NCBI RefSeq assembly: GCF_032460525.1
Contig: NZ_CP135963.1
Span: 4,154,001-4,218,000 of the forward strand
DNA from: Geodermatophilus sp. DSM 44513
GTDB taxonomy: Bacteria > Actinomycetota > Actinomycetes > Mycobacteriales > Geodermatophilaceae
DNA length: 64,000 nucleotides
Reading direction: 5' to 3'
Part shown: in pieces, positions 53,149-61,561 of the stretch
Position numbering within the stretch: the stretch's first letter is position 1
Layout of the letters: each line of letters starts with the position of its first letter
Notes under the pieces: generated by a model
What the model was told of the DNA's origin: nothing
What the model saw: only the letters and a program-made list of their open reading frames with translations
Database searches by the model: none
Position numbers and translations under genes: made by a program

Positions 53149-53819
53149 CTGCGCACCCGGGGACGAGCAGCGCAGATGGCAGAAGGTTAGAAGGGAATGC
53201 GCCTGTGACCCTTCCTTCTGGTCTGGCACGGGCACCCGCGTTCCCGAATCGTTGCACCACCGCCGCCGCGGGACGACGACCCTTCCTCCCGCGCGGCCAC
53301 ATGTCGATTCACGCCGCTACCGGCCAGCGTGATGACCTCCGATCCGGCGTCGGTGATGTTCAAGATGACCGGACCCGAAGGCGCGTCGTCGCGTGGGCGG
53401 CGCCGCGCAGAAGCGCGTATGCAGCAGCCCTGCGTTCCGAGATGGCAGCGGTGAGTTCGGACAGTGGGAACGGGGCTCCCACCGGATTGGCGCGCTGGTG
53501 GACTCCAGACATGGTTTCGCCAGAGTCCAAGCCGGATCCGATGACTGGTCCCCCAAGTGGAGGCGGTGCAGACGATCCGGCTGCTGTTCCGGACGAGCCC
53601 CAGCCCCGCGCCGCCAATTGCATCGACACCCGACGATCCCGTGGCGAGCTCAGCGGTAGGCACCCGAGCCTGCCTCCATCCCAAGAAGCCCGAACGCCTT
53701 CCGCCGTCGACCGTAAGCGCCGCACAGCAAAGATGGGGGTAAAGCGTGGCAGAGGCCCGGTAACTGGTCACTTCGTATCTCCAGTTTCACGCGTCTTTGC
53801 AGCTCAACGAGCCGTTAAG
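53149..53819. other. Gap before the tRNA-Lys gene
   Basis: About 670 bp. Readings exist on both strands, but none has a ribosome site or family. If the element ends at the tRNA, its right attachment site should lie in the last few dozen bases, but no matching copy of the tRNA end was found elsewhere in the window. Confidence 0.4.
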
Positions 53820-53892
53820 TGGGCCCCGTGGGGATCGAACCCACAACCCGCGGATTAAAAGTCCGCTGCTCTGCCAGTTGAGCTAGAGGCCC
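53820..53892 (-). tRNA. tRNA-Lys (anticodon TTT)
   Basis: The minus strand folds into a complete cloverleaf: acceptor GGGCCTC with GGGGCCC (one G-T pair), anticodon loop CTTTTAA, and T-arm GGGTTCGATCCCC. The discriminator A is at 53820; CCA is not encoded. tRNA 3' ends are common integration targets, and the conjugative element lies on its 3' side. Confidence 0.93.
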
Positions 53893-53970
53893 GGTGCGGT
53901 GGACGTCCGAAGCACCCGCACCCGGGCCGAGGCTAGCGCGGCGGGCGGGGCGCGACCCGGGCGGCGAGGC

Positions 53971-54135
53971 TCAGAGGACGTCGAGGAAGAGCAGGACCAG
54001 CAGCGTCAGCAGCGCCGAGACGACCAGCGAGCCCAGGCAGCCCAGCCGGCTGGAGAAGAGGAAGAACACGACCCCGCGGGTGCCCCGGGGTGGTGCCGGC
54101 GAACCGCGGCGGTCACGGTTCGTGTCGTTCGCCAC
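53971..54135 (-). CDS. Small single-helix membrane protein (54 aa)
   Basis: GTG 54135 opens a 54-residue frame: a charged, Arg/Pro-rich start (ANDTNRDRRGSPAPPRG), then FFLFSSRLGCLGSLVVSALL and a LTLLVLLFLDVL end, forming one membrane helix of about 30 hydrophobic residues. An AGGTGATG sequence lies just before the start. Third-position GC bias agrees with a real gene. Small actinobacterial proteins of this kind occur widely without known function. Confidence 0.7.
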   Translation of the reverse strand: MANDTNRDRRGSPAPPRGTRGVVFFLFSSRLGCLGSLVVSALLTLLVLLFLDVL

Positions 54136-54298
54136 TGCACATCACCTGGTCGGGTGATCCCTACCGGCCCCCGCGGTCACCTAGCGTCACTGCCGTCCGG
54201 TGCACGTCACCGGGCCGGCGCCGGTGCACGGCGCCCGCGAGGCCCCGGCCCGGTCGTCCCGTTCCCCCCGGGGCGGCCGGGCCGGACTGCCTCCCGGC

Positions 54299-54362
54299 CC
54301 TCAGCGGACCCGGCCCTCAGCAGACCCGGTCCTCAGCAGACCCGGACCTCAGCAGACCCGGT
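54299..54362 (-). repeat. Four 16-bp tandem repeats at the end of the lipoprotein gene
   Basis: CCTCAGCAGACCCGGT-like units (first copy CCTCAGCGGACCCGGC) at 54299, 54315, 54331 and 54347. On the minus strand each unit reads GACCGGGTCTGCTGAG; the first one supplies the final DRVC and TGA stop of the lipoprotein gene. Confidence 0.8.
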
Positions 54363-55194
54363 CCTGCAGGTCCGCCAGCAGCGCCTGCTGTGCGTCGTCG
54401 ACCGGCAGGGGCACCGCCACCGGCCCGGTGTCGCCGACGGCCACGGACAGCGGGAAGACGAACGGCTGCTTGGTCTCCGCCAGTACGTGCGGCTCGCAGG
54501 ACGCCGGGGTGAACACCACCTCGGCACCCACCCGGTCCTCCCCCGGCGCCAGCTCCAGGGGCAGCCCAGTGACGGCGACGTCCAGCACCACGCTGCCCCG
54601 GGCGTCGACCACCGTCACGGCGCGGTCGTCCTCCCCGGCCCGGGCGAGGACCAGGCGGCCGGTGACCGACTCCCCCGTCGCCCGCAGCTCCTCCAGGCCG
54701 ACCCCGGCCACGGCCAGCACCCCTGCGACGGCGCACGCCTGGCGGTGGACGACGTCCAGGTCGTCGCCGGCCAGCGGCACCCGCAGCTCCTCCATCGCGC
54801 CGTCCGGGCGGACGACGGTCAGCCGCGCGGCCACCGGGGACGGCTGCGCGGCGCAGTCCGGCGCGCCGTGCGCGGTCCGCAGCGCGATGGTCTGCCCCGG
54901 CGCGAAGGCCGCGGTCAGCGCGGTCGGTGGCAGCGGCGCGAAGCCCGGCGAGTCGACCGCCACCGCGGTGACCGTGAACGGCAGGTCCCCGGTGTCGGTC
55001 ACGCGGACGTGCACCTGCCCCGGGACGGTCACGTCGGTGCGCAGCTGCACCACCTCGCCCTCGATCCCCGGCACCGGCGGCACGGCGGGCGCGGCAGGAG
55101 CGGTCGGCACCGGGTCGCCAGCACCGGCCGCACCGGCCGCACCGGAACAGCCGGCGCACAGGAGCGCCAGGGCCAGCACCGCCGTCCGCCGCAC
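54349..55194 (-). CDS. Lipoprotein with repeated beta-sandwich domains
   Basis: A 281-residue exported lipoprotein. The signal peptide ends in LLCAGC (lipobox Cys at 16). A Pro/Ala linker is followed by a beta-rich body with paired Cys (PDCAAQP, RQACAVAG, ASCEPHV), suggesting disulfides. No family recognised. Starts at GTG 55194. Stands alone between a small membrane protein and the Rieske gene. The stop lies within a tandem repeat. Confidence 0.75.
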   Translation of the reverse strand: MRRTAVLALALLCAGCSGAAGAAGAGDPVPTAPAAPAVPPVPGIEGEVVQLRTDVTVPGQVHVRVTDTGDLPFTVTAVAVDSPGFAPLPPTALTAAFAPGQTIALRTAHGAPDCAAQPSPVAARLTVVRPDGAMEELRVPLAGDDLDVVHRQACAVAGVLAVAGVGLEELRATGESVTGRLVLARAGEDDRAVTVVDARGSVVLDVAVTGLPLELAPGEDRVGAEVVFTPASCEPHVLAETKQPFVFPLSVAVGDTGPVAVPLPVDDAQQALLADLQDRVC

Positions 55195-55233
55195 ACCCCG
55201 CAGGGTAGGGACGGCGGCGCCGCCCCGGGACCC

Positions 55234-56115
55234 CTACCGGTCGCGCCCGGGCAGCCGGGCCATCACCCGGCCGGCCTGCATGCGGACCTCCAGCTTGTCC
55301 TGCGGGTTGGCCGCCGGGCCGCGCCGCGGCTGGCCGTCGGCCAGGTCGAACGCCGAGTCGTGCCACGGGCAGACCAGGCAGTCGCTGCCGCGCACCCGCT
55401 CGATGCGCCCCTCGTACATCGGGCCGGCCAGGTGCGAGCAGGCGCCGATGAACACGTCCACCCGCGTCCCCCGGCGGACGACGGCCAGCGGGACGTCGAC
55501 GCCGCTGCCCCCGCCGGTGCGCAGCGCCGGCCGGCCGTCGGGCAGGTCGTCCAGCGGGCCGAGGTCGATCCAGTCCGAGGTCAGCGCGCGGGCCGCCGTC
55601 GCGGCGTGCGAGGCGCCCGAGGACTGGGCGTAGGACATGTGCCCGCCGACGGCCGCCGACCCGGTGGCCACCCCCAGGCCCGCGTAGGACAGCACCCGGC
55701 CCAGCCCGCCGCGTCCGCGCGCCCGGGCGACCAGGGACCCGACGTAGAGGCCGAGCGCGAGGGTGTTGCCCGCGGCGTGCAGCGCGCCCAGCCGCTGGAC
55801 GCCGACGCCCTGCTCGGACCAGTCGGCCGCGCCGGACAGCGCCGCGGGGATCGAGGCGGCCACGCCGGTGCCGATGAGGACCGTGGCGGCCGGCCGCATC
55901 GCCGGGATGGCGTCCAGCAGGCCGGCCGACGTCCAGCTCCCCACGGGGACCTGCACCAGGACCGGGTGCACCGGGTGGCCCAGCCACGTGCCGTGCAGCA
56001 GGTCCTTGAACGCCTGCGGCTTCAGCGCGGCGAGCACGGCCCGCCGGGCCGGCTCGATCGCCCTGTCGAAGGTCGCGGAGTCCGCGATCCGGTCGAGGAT
56101 CCCCATGAGGCTCAT
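55234..56115 (-). CDS. DUF2231-Rieske [2Fe-2S] fusion membrane protein
   Basis: A 293-residue protein. The DUF2231-like membrane half has about four helices between 45 and 165, with His residues (GHPVHPVLVQVPVGSW). A Rieske domain follows, binding [2Fe-2S] through C226/H228 (GACSHLAGP) and C249/H252 (CPWHDSAFD). Such fusions are common in actinobacteria and probably handle electrons near the membrane. Starts at ATG 56115. Partner not known. Confidence 0.88.
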   Translation of the reverse strand: MSLMGILDRIADSATFDRAIEPARRAVLAALKPQAFKDLLHGTWLGHPVHPVLVQVPVGSWTSAGLLDAIPAMRPAATVLIGTGVAASIPAALSGAADWSEQGVGVQRLGALHAAGNTLALGLYVGSLVARARGRGGLGRVLSYAGLGVATGSAAVGGHMSYAQSSGASHAATAARALTSDWIDLGPLDDLPDGRPALRTGGGSGVDVPLAVVRRGTRVDVFIGACSHLAGPMYEGRIERVRGSDCLVCPWHDSAFDLADGQPRRGPAANPQDKLEVRMQAGRVMARLPGRDR

Positions 56116-56326
56116 GCGCGCCGTCCTACCCCGGCGGCCGGTCGCGATACCGCGGGCAGGATCCCGTGACGGGCGGTGACGGCATGATCACGGCGGGACG
56201 GTGACCTGCCGGAGGGCCGTCGTCCGGACAGGTGTTCTGCGCGCTTTCAGGGGAATAAGCACTGGTGCACAGCCGATGCCCAGGTGGACCGTGCAGAGAG
56301 AACCCGTGACCAGCAGAGGAGTCCTC

Positions 56327-56806
56327 GTGACCTGCCCGTCGTTGCTCGTCCGCCGTCCCGCGGCCGGCGAGCCCGCGGGCAGCGTGGTGGACCGGCTGCG
56401 CGGTGAGGACACGGTCGCCCAGTTCGCCCGCTTCGTCCTCGTCGGCGGCTCCACGACGCTGGTCTACGCAGCCCTCTTCGTCGCCCTGGAGGGCTTCGGC
56501 TACCTGCCCGCGCACGTCGTCGCCACCGCGGCCTCGACCGTGCTGGCCAACGAGATGCACCGGCGCCTGACCTTCCACGCCGGCGAGCGGGTGACCTGGC
56601 TGACCGCGCAGCTGGAGGCCGGCGGGGTCACCGTCATCGGCCTGCTGCTGAGCAGCGCGGCCCTGGGCGTCCTCGACTCGCTGGCCCCGGACGCCGGTGT
56701 GGTCACCCAGGTCGCGCTGGTCGTCACGGTCACCGGCCTGGTCGGCCTGATGCGGTTCATCGCGCTGCGCTGGCTGTTCCGGCCGCGCTCGGTCACCACC
56801 GCCTGA
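56327..56806 (+). CDS. GtrA-family membrane protein
   Basis: A 159-residue protein with four hydrophobic helices. The family signature is FARFVLVGGSTTLVYAALF, then AHVVATAASTVLANEMHRRLTFH. GtrA proteins are thought to flip or present lipid-linked sugars for cell-surface glycosylation. GTG 56327 follows AGAGGAG (spacing 6). GtrA usually accompanies a glycosyltransferase, but none is adjacent. Confidence 0.85.
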   Translation: MTCPSLLVRRPAAGEPAGSVVDRLRGEDTVAQFARFVLVGGSTTLVYAALFVALEGFGYLPAHVVATAASTVLANEMHRRLTFHAGERVTWLTAQLEAGGVTVIGLLLSSAALGVLDSLAPDAGVVTQVALVVTVTGLVGLMRFIALRWLFRPRSVTTA

Positions 56807-56837
56807 GTCACCCCCCACGGAGTCGGGTCGCCGGCCT

Positions 56838-56877
56838 GGTTGAGCACGCAACCGCATGTATGGTTGAGCACGCAACC
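56838..56877 (+). promoter_or_regulatory. Two tandem palindromic operators before wrbA
   Basis: GGTTGAGCACGCAACC is present at 56838-56853 and again at 56862-56877, with a 24-bp period. Each is a near-palindrome (GGTTG...CAACC), as bound by MarR- or HxlR-type redox regulators of quinone reductases. The second ends 25 bp before the wrbA start, so it probably overlaps the promoter. Confidence 0.75.
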
Positions 56878-56902
56878 ACCCATCGACCGACCGGAGGCCC
56901 CC

Positions 56903-57505
56903 GTGGCGAAGATCGCCGTCATCTACTACTCCTCGACCGGGAACGTGCACCAGCTCGCCGCCGCACTGGCCGACGGCGCCCGCGAGGCCGGCGCCGAGGT
57001 GCGGCTGCGCCGGGTGCCGGAGCTGGCCCCGGAGGAGGCGATCGACTCCAACCCGCTGTGGCGGGCGCACGTCGACGCCACCGCCGGCGAGGTCGAGGAG
57101 GCCAGCCCCGCGGACATGGAGTGGGCCGACGGGTACGCCCTCGGGACGCCGACCCGCTTCGGCACGCCGGCCGCGCAGATGAAGCAGTTCATCGACACCC
57201 TCGGCGGGCTGTGGTTCACCGGGAAGCTGGCGAACAAGGGCGCCACCGCCTTCACCAGCGCGCAGAACGCCCACGGCGGCAACGAGTCGACGATCCTCAC
57301 GCTGTTCAACGTGTTCACCCACTTCGGCGCCGTCATCGTCCCGCCGGGGTACACCGACCCGCTGCTGTTCGAGTCCGGCGGCAACCCCTACGGGGCCTCC
57401 ACCACCTCCGGCGGCGAGTCGGCCACCGCGACCGACGCCGAGCTGGCCGCCGCCCGCTACCAGGGCCGCCGGCTGGCCGAGGTGACCGCCAAGCTCGTCG
57501 CGTGA
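56903..57505 (+). CDS. wrbA: NAD(P)H:quinone oxidoreductase, WrbA family
   Basis: A 200-residue flavodoxin-fold enzyme. The N-terminal FMN loop is VIYYSSTGNVHQLA; the family segments ALGTPTRFGTPAAQMKQFID, TAFTSAQNAHGGNESTILTL and PPGYTDP are all present. It reduces quinones by two electrons using FMN, avoiding semiquinones. GTG 56903 follows GGAGG at 5 nt. Cytoplasmic, single gene, with likely redox-responsive control through the palindromic sites upstream and a terminator downstream. Confidence 0.93.
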   Translation: MAKIAVIYYSSTGNVHQLAAALADGAREAGAEVRLRRVPELAPEEAIDSNPLWRAHVDATAGEVEEASPADMEWADGYALGTPTRFGTPAAQMKQFIDTLGGLWFTGKLANKGATAFTSAQNAHGGNESTILTLFNVFTHFGAVIVPPGYTDPLLFESGGNPYGASTTSGGESATATDAELAAARYQGRRLAEVTAKLVA

Positions 57506-57517
57506 CGGTCGCGTGAC

Positions 57518-57557
57518 GGCGGTGTGCCGCCCGGGCCGGACCGGACGGCACACCGCC
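57518..57557 (+). terminator. Terminator hairpin after wrbA
   Basis: GGCGGTGTGCCG (57518-57529) and CGGCACACCGCC (57546-57557) form a perfect 12-bp stem with a 16-nt loop, 12 bp after the stop codon. Confidence 0.8.
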
Positions 57558-57579
57558 GCCCGCGGCTAGCTTGACGCAG

Positions 57580-59046
57580 GTGAGTGAGCCGACCCCCACC
57601 GCACCGCCGCGCCGCCCGGCGGCCGTGCGCGGGCTGGGTCGGTGGGCCGCCCGGCTGGCCGTCGTCCTCGGCGGGGCGTGGCTGGGGGTGCTGCTGCTCG
57701 GTCCGGTCGAGGCGCAGATCGGTCCCTTCGACGCCACGGTGGCGCTGCGGCCCCTGGGCGGTGGGGCCACCGTGGACGTCCCGCCGCTGGGCGCGCTGCA
57801 GGTCGACGCCTACGACGGGCCGCTGCGGCTGGAGATCGCCCTCAGCCGGGTCGACGAGATCCGGGCCACCCGGCTGGCCACCGACCCGGCCGCGCTGGAC
57901 CGCGTGGTCGACGAGGTGAGCGCGGACCTGCGGGACGCCGTCGAGCGGATCGCCTGGCTGACCGCGCTGGCCGCGACCGCCGGCGCGGCCGGCGCCGCGC
58001 TGCTGGTGTTCCGCCGCCGCCGCGAGCCCCTGATCGCGGTGGGCCTGTCCGCGGGGCTCGTGCTGGGGACGGCGGGCGTCACCGCGGCGACCTGGCGGCC
58101 GGAGGCGCTGTCGCAGCCGACCTACACCGGGCTGCTGGTCAACGCGACCAGTCTGATCGGCAGCGCCCAGGACATCGTGGCCCGCTTCGACGCCTACCGG
58201 GCCTCCCTGGAGGACCTGGTCGGCAACGTCAGCACGCTCTACGCCACGCTGTCGGCGCTGCCGCCGGCCGGCGGGAGCGGGGACACGGTGGCCCTGCTGC
58301 ACGTCTCCGACGTCCACCTCAACCCCGCCGGGATCGACCTGGTCGAGCAGGTGGTGGCGCAGTTCGAGGTGGACGCCGTCCTCGACACCGGCGACCTGAC
58401 CGACTGGGGCACCCTGCCGGAGAACGGCCTGGTGGACCGGGTCGGGGCCCTCGGGGTCCCCTACGTCTTCACCAAGGGCAACCACGACTCCACGGTGACC
58501 GTGCAGCTGGTCGCCGCGCAGCCGAACGCGACCGTGCTGGACGACTCGGCCGTGACGGTCGCCGGGATCCAGGTCGTGGGCACGCCGGACCCCCGCTTCA
58601 CCCCCGACCCGGACGCCGACGACGGCGCGCGGACGCTGGAGGAGACCGGCGAGGGCCTGGCCGCCTACGTCGGGACGCTCCCCGCGCCCCCCGCGATCGC
58701 CATGGTCCACGACCCGGAGCAGGCCCCGCCGCTGGACGGCGTCGTCCCCCTCGTGCTGGCCGGGCACACCCACGAGCGGGAGGTCACCCGGCTCGACGGC
58801 GGCACGCTGCTCATGGTGCAGGGCTCCACCGGCGGGGCCGGGCTGCGCGCGCTGCAGGGCGAGTTCCCCGAGCCGCTCACCTGCACGGTGCTCTACCTCG
58901 ACCCGGGCACCGGCGCGCTGACCGCCTACGACGAGATCACCCTCGGCGGGCTCGGGCAGACCGAGGTGACCATCGAACGGGAGGTGGTCGGCCCGCTGAC
59001 GACCAGCGCACCCCCGGCCCCGGCGCCCGCCTCCCCGACCGGGTGA
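57580..59046 (+). CDS. Membrane-anchored metallophosphoesterase
   Basis: A 488-residue protein. One helix near the N-terminus (about 20-40) and two around 125-170 anchor it. The calcineurin-like domain starts near 240: LLHVSDVHLNP, DTGDLTDWG, TKGNHDS, IAMVHDPEQ and LAGHTHERE, the complete set of metal ligands. The active site probably lies outside the membrane. Starts at GTG 57580 (leaderless-looking, with no ribosome site). The substrate is unknown. The Pro/Ala tail is low complexity. Confidence 0.88.
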   Translation: MSEPTPTAPPRRPAAVRGLGRWAARLAVVLGGAWLGVLLLGPVEAQIGPFDATVALRPLGGGATVDVPPLGALQVDAYDGPLRLEIALSRVDEIRATRLATDPAALDRVVDEVSADLRDAVERIAWLTALAATAGAAGAALLVFRRRREPLIAVGLSAGLVLGTAGVTAATWRPEALSQPTYTGLLVNATSLIGSAQDIVARFDAYRASLEDLVGNVSTLYATLSALPPAGGSGDTVALLHVSDVHLNPAGIDLVEQVVAQFEVDAVLDTGDLTDWGTLPENGLVDRVGALGVPYVFTKGNHDSTVTVQLVAAQPNATVLDDSAVTVAGIQVVGTPDPRFTPDPDADDGARTLEETGEGLAAYVGTLPAPPAIAMVHDPEQAPPLDGVVPLVLAGHTHEREVTRLDGGTLLMVQGSTGGAGLRALQGEFPEPLTCTVLYLDPGTGALTAYDEITLGGLGQTEVTIEREVVGPLTTSAPPAPAPASPTG

Positions 59047-59069
59047 GCCGCCCGACCTAGGCTCGGCCC

Positions 59070-59405
59070 ATGTCCACGACCCCTGCGCGCGCCGCCCGGT
59101 CGGCGGCCGGCGTCCTCGCGGCGAGCCTCGTGCTGCTGCCCCTGACCGCCTGCTCGATCGGCACGGACACCCTGTCCTGCAGCACCAGCGGGTGCACGGT
59201 GACGCTGTCCGGCGACCAGGCGCAGGTCGACGTCCTGGGCACCTCGCTGTCCTTCGGTGGCGTCCAGGACGGCCGGGCCTCCCTCGGCGTGGCCGGCGTC
59301 ACCGTCTCCTGCGCCGAGGGCGAGACGGTCGCCGCCGGGTCGCTGAGCCTGACCTGCACCAGCGTGCAGGCCGACGCCGTGGAGGTGACCGCCTCCCTCG
59401 GCTGA
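59070..59405 (+). CDS. Small lipoprotein
   Basis: A 111-residue exported protein. The signal helix ends in a LTAC lipobox (Cys near 28). The mature part has several Cys (TLSCSTSGCTV, VTVSCAEGE, LTCTSVQ) and a beta-rich pattern suggesting a compact disulfide-bonded domain. Starts at ATG 59070, with CCTAGGCT as a possible -10 about 8 bp upstream, so the transcript may be leaderless. No family recognised. Confidence 0.75.
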   Translation: MSTTPARAARSAAGVLAASLVLLPLTACSIGTDTLSCSTSGCTVTLSGDQAQVDVLGTSLSFGGVQDGRASLGVAGVTVSCAEGETVAAGSLSLTCTSVQADAVEVTASLG

Positions 59406-59408
59406 AGG

Positions 59409-59459
59409 CCCTCCTGCAGGGTCCCGGCGCGAGCCTGCGAGTGACGGGGGGCAGGAGGG
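59409..59459. terminator. Bidirectional terminator between convergent genes
   Basis: CCCTCCTGC (59409-59417) pairs with GCAGGAGGG (59451-59459); a further AGGA/TCCT pairing extends the stem. It lies between the stops of the small lipoprotein (+) and the AMIN-like lipoprotein (-). Confidence 0.6.
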
Positions 59460-59467
59460 TCCTTCTC

Positions 59468-60112
59468 TCAGCCGGCGTCGGCGACCTCGACGACGATGCG
59501 GGTGGGGTCCTGGAGCGCGTAGACGCGGAACGGCGCCTCCCCGGTGGTCCCGACGACGGCGACCGAGGTGCCCTCGTAGGTCGCGTCCCAGGCGACCTCG
59601 GTGACCGTCACGGTGCCGTTGCCGGGCAGCGGGTCGGGGCCGGCCCACTCCTCGACGCCGGTGCTGTACGGGTAGCCGGCGCCGGTCACGGTCACCTGCA
59701 GCGCGGCGTCACCGGCCACCTCGATCGGGCTCCCGCTGCCCTGCGAGGACGCCTGGTCGACGTAGCGGACGTCCCAGCCCGGCGTGCCGGTCCCGCCCAG
59801 CTCCAGGACGACGCGGTCGTACCCGTCCTGCCGGCCGGTGCGGATCTCGGTGACCGTGACCTGGGCGTCGGCGGAGGCCTCCTGGGTGGCCGGCGCGGTG
59901 TCGCCCTCGAACGGCGGGGCGGTGGCGCTGCCGTCGTCCGGGGTGCCCCCGCCGGTGCCGTCGTCCGCAGACGTGTCCGGCGCGGCGGACCCGGACGGGG
60001 CCGACGCCCCGCCCGTGCTGGCGGACGCCACCGTGGCGGTGTCCCCGCCGCAGCCGGCGAGCAGCGCGGCGGCGAGCAGGAGCGACGGGCAGAGGGCGGC
60101 ACGGCGGGTCAC
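59468..60112 (-). CDS. AMIN-like domain lipoprotein
   Basis: A 214-residue lipoprotein. Lipobox LLAGC at about 17-21, a Ser/Thr/Asp-rich linker (25-85), then an AMIN-like beta-sandwich domain (VTEIRTGRQDGYDRVVLELGG, WDVRYVDQA, GEAPFRVYALQDPTRIVVEVAD). AMIN-like domains are found in cell-surface proteins of actinobacteria and may bind peptidoglycan. The GTG at 60112 is the best start; the longer frame upstream is non-coding. Confidence 0.85.
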   Translation of the reverse strand: MTRRAALCPSLLLAAALLAGCGGDTATVASASTGGASAPSGSAAPDTSADDGTGGGTPDDGSATAPPFEGDTAPATQEASADAQVTVTEIRTGRQDGYDRVVLELGGTGTPGWDVRYVDQASSQGSGSPIEVAGDAALQVTVTGAGYPYSTGVEEWAGPDPLPGNGTVTVTEVAWDATYEGTSVAVVGTTGEAPFRVYALQDPTRIVVEVADAG

Positions 60113-60251
60113 CCGCTGAGCCTGACACCCGCCGACCCCTCCGTGAGCGACCGGTGACGTCGTGTCGCAGCGTCGGGGCCCGCCGAGGCCACCCCCCCAC
60201 CGGGGTGGTCCGCGGGGCATGTAGAGTCCTCGCTGCCCCCGGCGAACACGA

Positions 60252-60324
60252 GCCCCCATCGTCTAGCGGTCCAGGACGCTGCCCTTTCAAGGCGGTAGCA
60301 CGGGTTCGAACCCCGTTGGGGGCA
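60252..60324 (+). tRNA. tRNA-Glu (anticodon TTC)
   Basis: Complete cloverleaf: acceptor GCCCCCA paired with TGGGGGC, anticodon loop CTTTCAA, T-arm CGGGTTCGAACCCCG. CCA not encoded. First of a three-tRNA cluster. Confidence 0.95.
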
Positions 60325-60363
60325 CGGCAGCACCAGCAGCACCAGCACCAGCACCACCAGCAA

Positions 60364-60437
60364 GGCCCTGTAGCGCAGTTGGTTAGCGCGCCGCCCTGTC
60401 ACGGCGGAGGTCGCGGGTTCGAGTCCCGTCAGGGTCG
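60364..60437 (+). tRNA. tRNA-Asp (anticodon GTC)
   Basis: Acceptor GGCCCTG with CAGGGTC (one G-T pair), anticodon loop CTGTCAC, T-arm GCGGGTTCGAGTCCCGT. Preceded by a short CAGCACCAG-rich spacer. Confidence 0.95.
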
Positions 60438-60460
60438 CTCTCCGGTGGGGACACCGGGAG

Positions 60461-60534
60461 GGGCAGGTAGCTCAGTCGGTACGAGCGCTCGCCTGAAAAG
60501 CGAGAGGTCGGCGGTTCGACCCCGCCCCTGCCCA
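60461..60534 (+). tRNA. tRNA-Phe (anticodon GAA)
   Basis: Acceptor GGGCAGG with CCTGCCC, anticodon loop CTGAAAA, T-arm GGCGGTTCGACCCCGCC. Glu-Asp-Phe order is common in actinobacterial chromosomes and marks this part as core genome. Confidence 0.95.
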
Positions 60535-60547
60535 CACACCTCCTCCG

Positions 60548-61561
60548 TCAGCTCGACGGCGCCCGGTCGCTGACCACCTGGGCGTAGACCTGGCCGTGCA
60601 CGGCCCGGACGGCGGCGCGCTGCTCGGCCCGCCACGCCTGGTCGGCCGGCCGCGGGGCCGGTCGGGTGAGTGCCGCGGTGACCGCGGCGTCCAGGGACAC
60701 CGGGTCCAGGCCGCGCTCCTCGTCGTTGTCGTAGACCACCACGTCGGCCCACTGGTCGGCGAACCAGCCGCAGCTGGGCGCCACCACCCGGGTGCCGACG
60801 TCCCGGCAGACCTCCAGGTCCCGCGAGTGCGTGCCGCAGCACTCCGGCAGGACGGCGGCGTGCAGCTCCTGCAGCTGCTCGGCCCAGCCGTCCGCCTTGC
60901 GCGGCAGGTACTCCAGGCTGTCCCCGGCGGCGAAGACCGGCGGCGGCGCCACCCCGTCGTCGAGGAACACCCGCAGCCGCCCCCCGCCGTTGACCGCCCC
61001 GGACAGCGCCGCCCGGACCACGCCGGCGGGGTCCGGCAGGGCCGGGCACGGGGCGCGCAGCGCCATCCCGACCACGCCGCGCTCGCCGCCGCCGAGGTCG
61101 GGGACCGGCTCGGCGATCGACGGGTGCGCCACCACGATTGCCGTCCGGCCGAACCGCGCCGCGATCTCCTCCGCCGCCCCCGGGGTGAGCGTGAGCACCA
61201 CCTCGGCCGTGGCCAGCAGGGCCGCGAGGTGGGCGTCGTGCCGGCGCCGGGTGGGCTGGCCCGGGTCGCGCAGCTGGTGCACGGTCAGCACCAGCGGGAC
61301 CCCCGAGCGCCGGACCGTCTCCGTCCAGCTGACCACCTCGTCCTCGGGCAGGTGGCCGTACCCGGAGTGCAGGTGCACCACGTCGGTGCGGTCGGCGTGC
61401 GCGGCCAGGTAGCCGGGGTCCAGCCAGGGGCTGGGCCCGCCACCCGGGCCGGGACCGACCCGCTGCACCCCGTCGGGCAGGACGGCGTCGACGTAGGGGT
61501 CGGTGTTCGGCACGGTCACCACGCGGATCCCGGGACCTGCCGGGGAGTCGGCGGCGTTCAC
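60548..61561 (-). CDS. Glycosyltransferase-like (GT-B) protein
   Basis: A 337-residue soluble protein with a GT4-like pattern. An IRVVTVPNTDPYVDAVLP start is followed by DVVHLHSGYGHLPEDE, VPLVLTVHQLRDP and VVLTLTPGAAEEI, and a FGRTAIVVAHPS strand closes the N-terminal lobe. The C-terminal lobe has HAAVLPECCGTHSRDLEVCRDVGTRVVAPSCG, where donor binding is expected. No substrate is evident. Starts at ATG 61561 and ends 14 bp after the tRNA-Phe, transcribed towards it. Confidence 0.75.
   Translation of the reverse strand: MNAADSPAGPGIRVVTVPNTDPYVDAVLPDGVQRVGPGPGGGPSPWLDPGYLAAHADRTDVVHLHSGYGHLPEDEVVSWTETVRRSGVPLVLTVHQLRDPGQPTRRRHDAHLAALLATAEVVLTLTPGAAEEIAARFGRTAIVVAHPSIAEPVPDLGGGERGVVGMALRAPCPALPDPAGVVRAALSGAVNGGGRLRVFLDDGVAPPPVFAAGDSLEYLPRKADGWAEQLQELHAAVLPECCGTHSRDLEVCRDVGTRVVAPSCGWFADQWADVVVYDNDEERGLDPVSLDAAVTAALTRPAPRPADQAWRAEQRAAVRAVHGQVYAQVVSDRAPSS

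Noticed and set aside
53205..53858. Plus- and minus-strand frames between the hypothetical gene and the tRNA
   Set aside because: They overlap the tRNA or lack ribosome sites, and have no recognisable domain.
53817..53892. A second copy of the tRNA-Lys 3' end as the left attachment site
   Set aside because: I looked for copies of its T-arm/acceptor sequence elsewhere and found none longer than chance, so I cannot place the left boundary.
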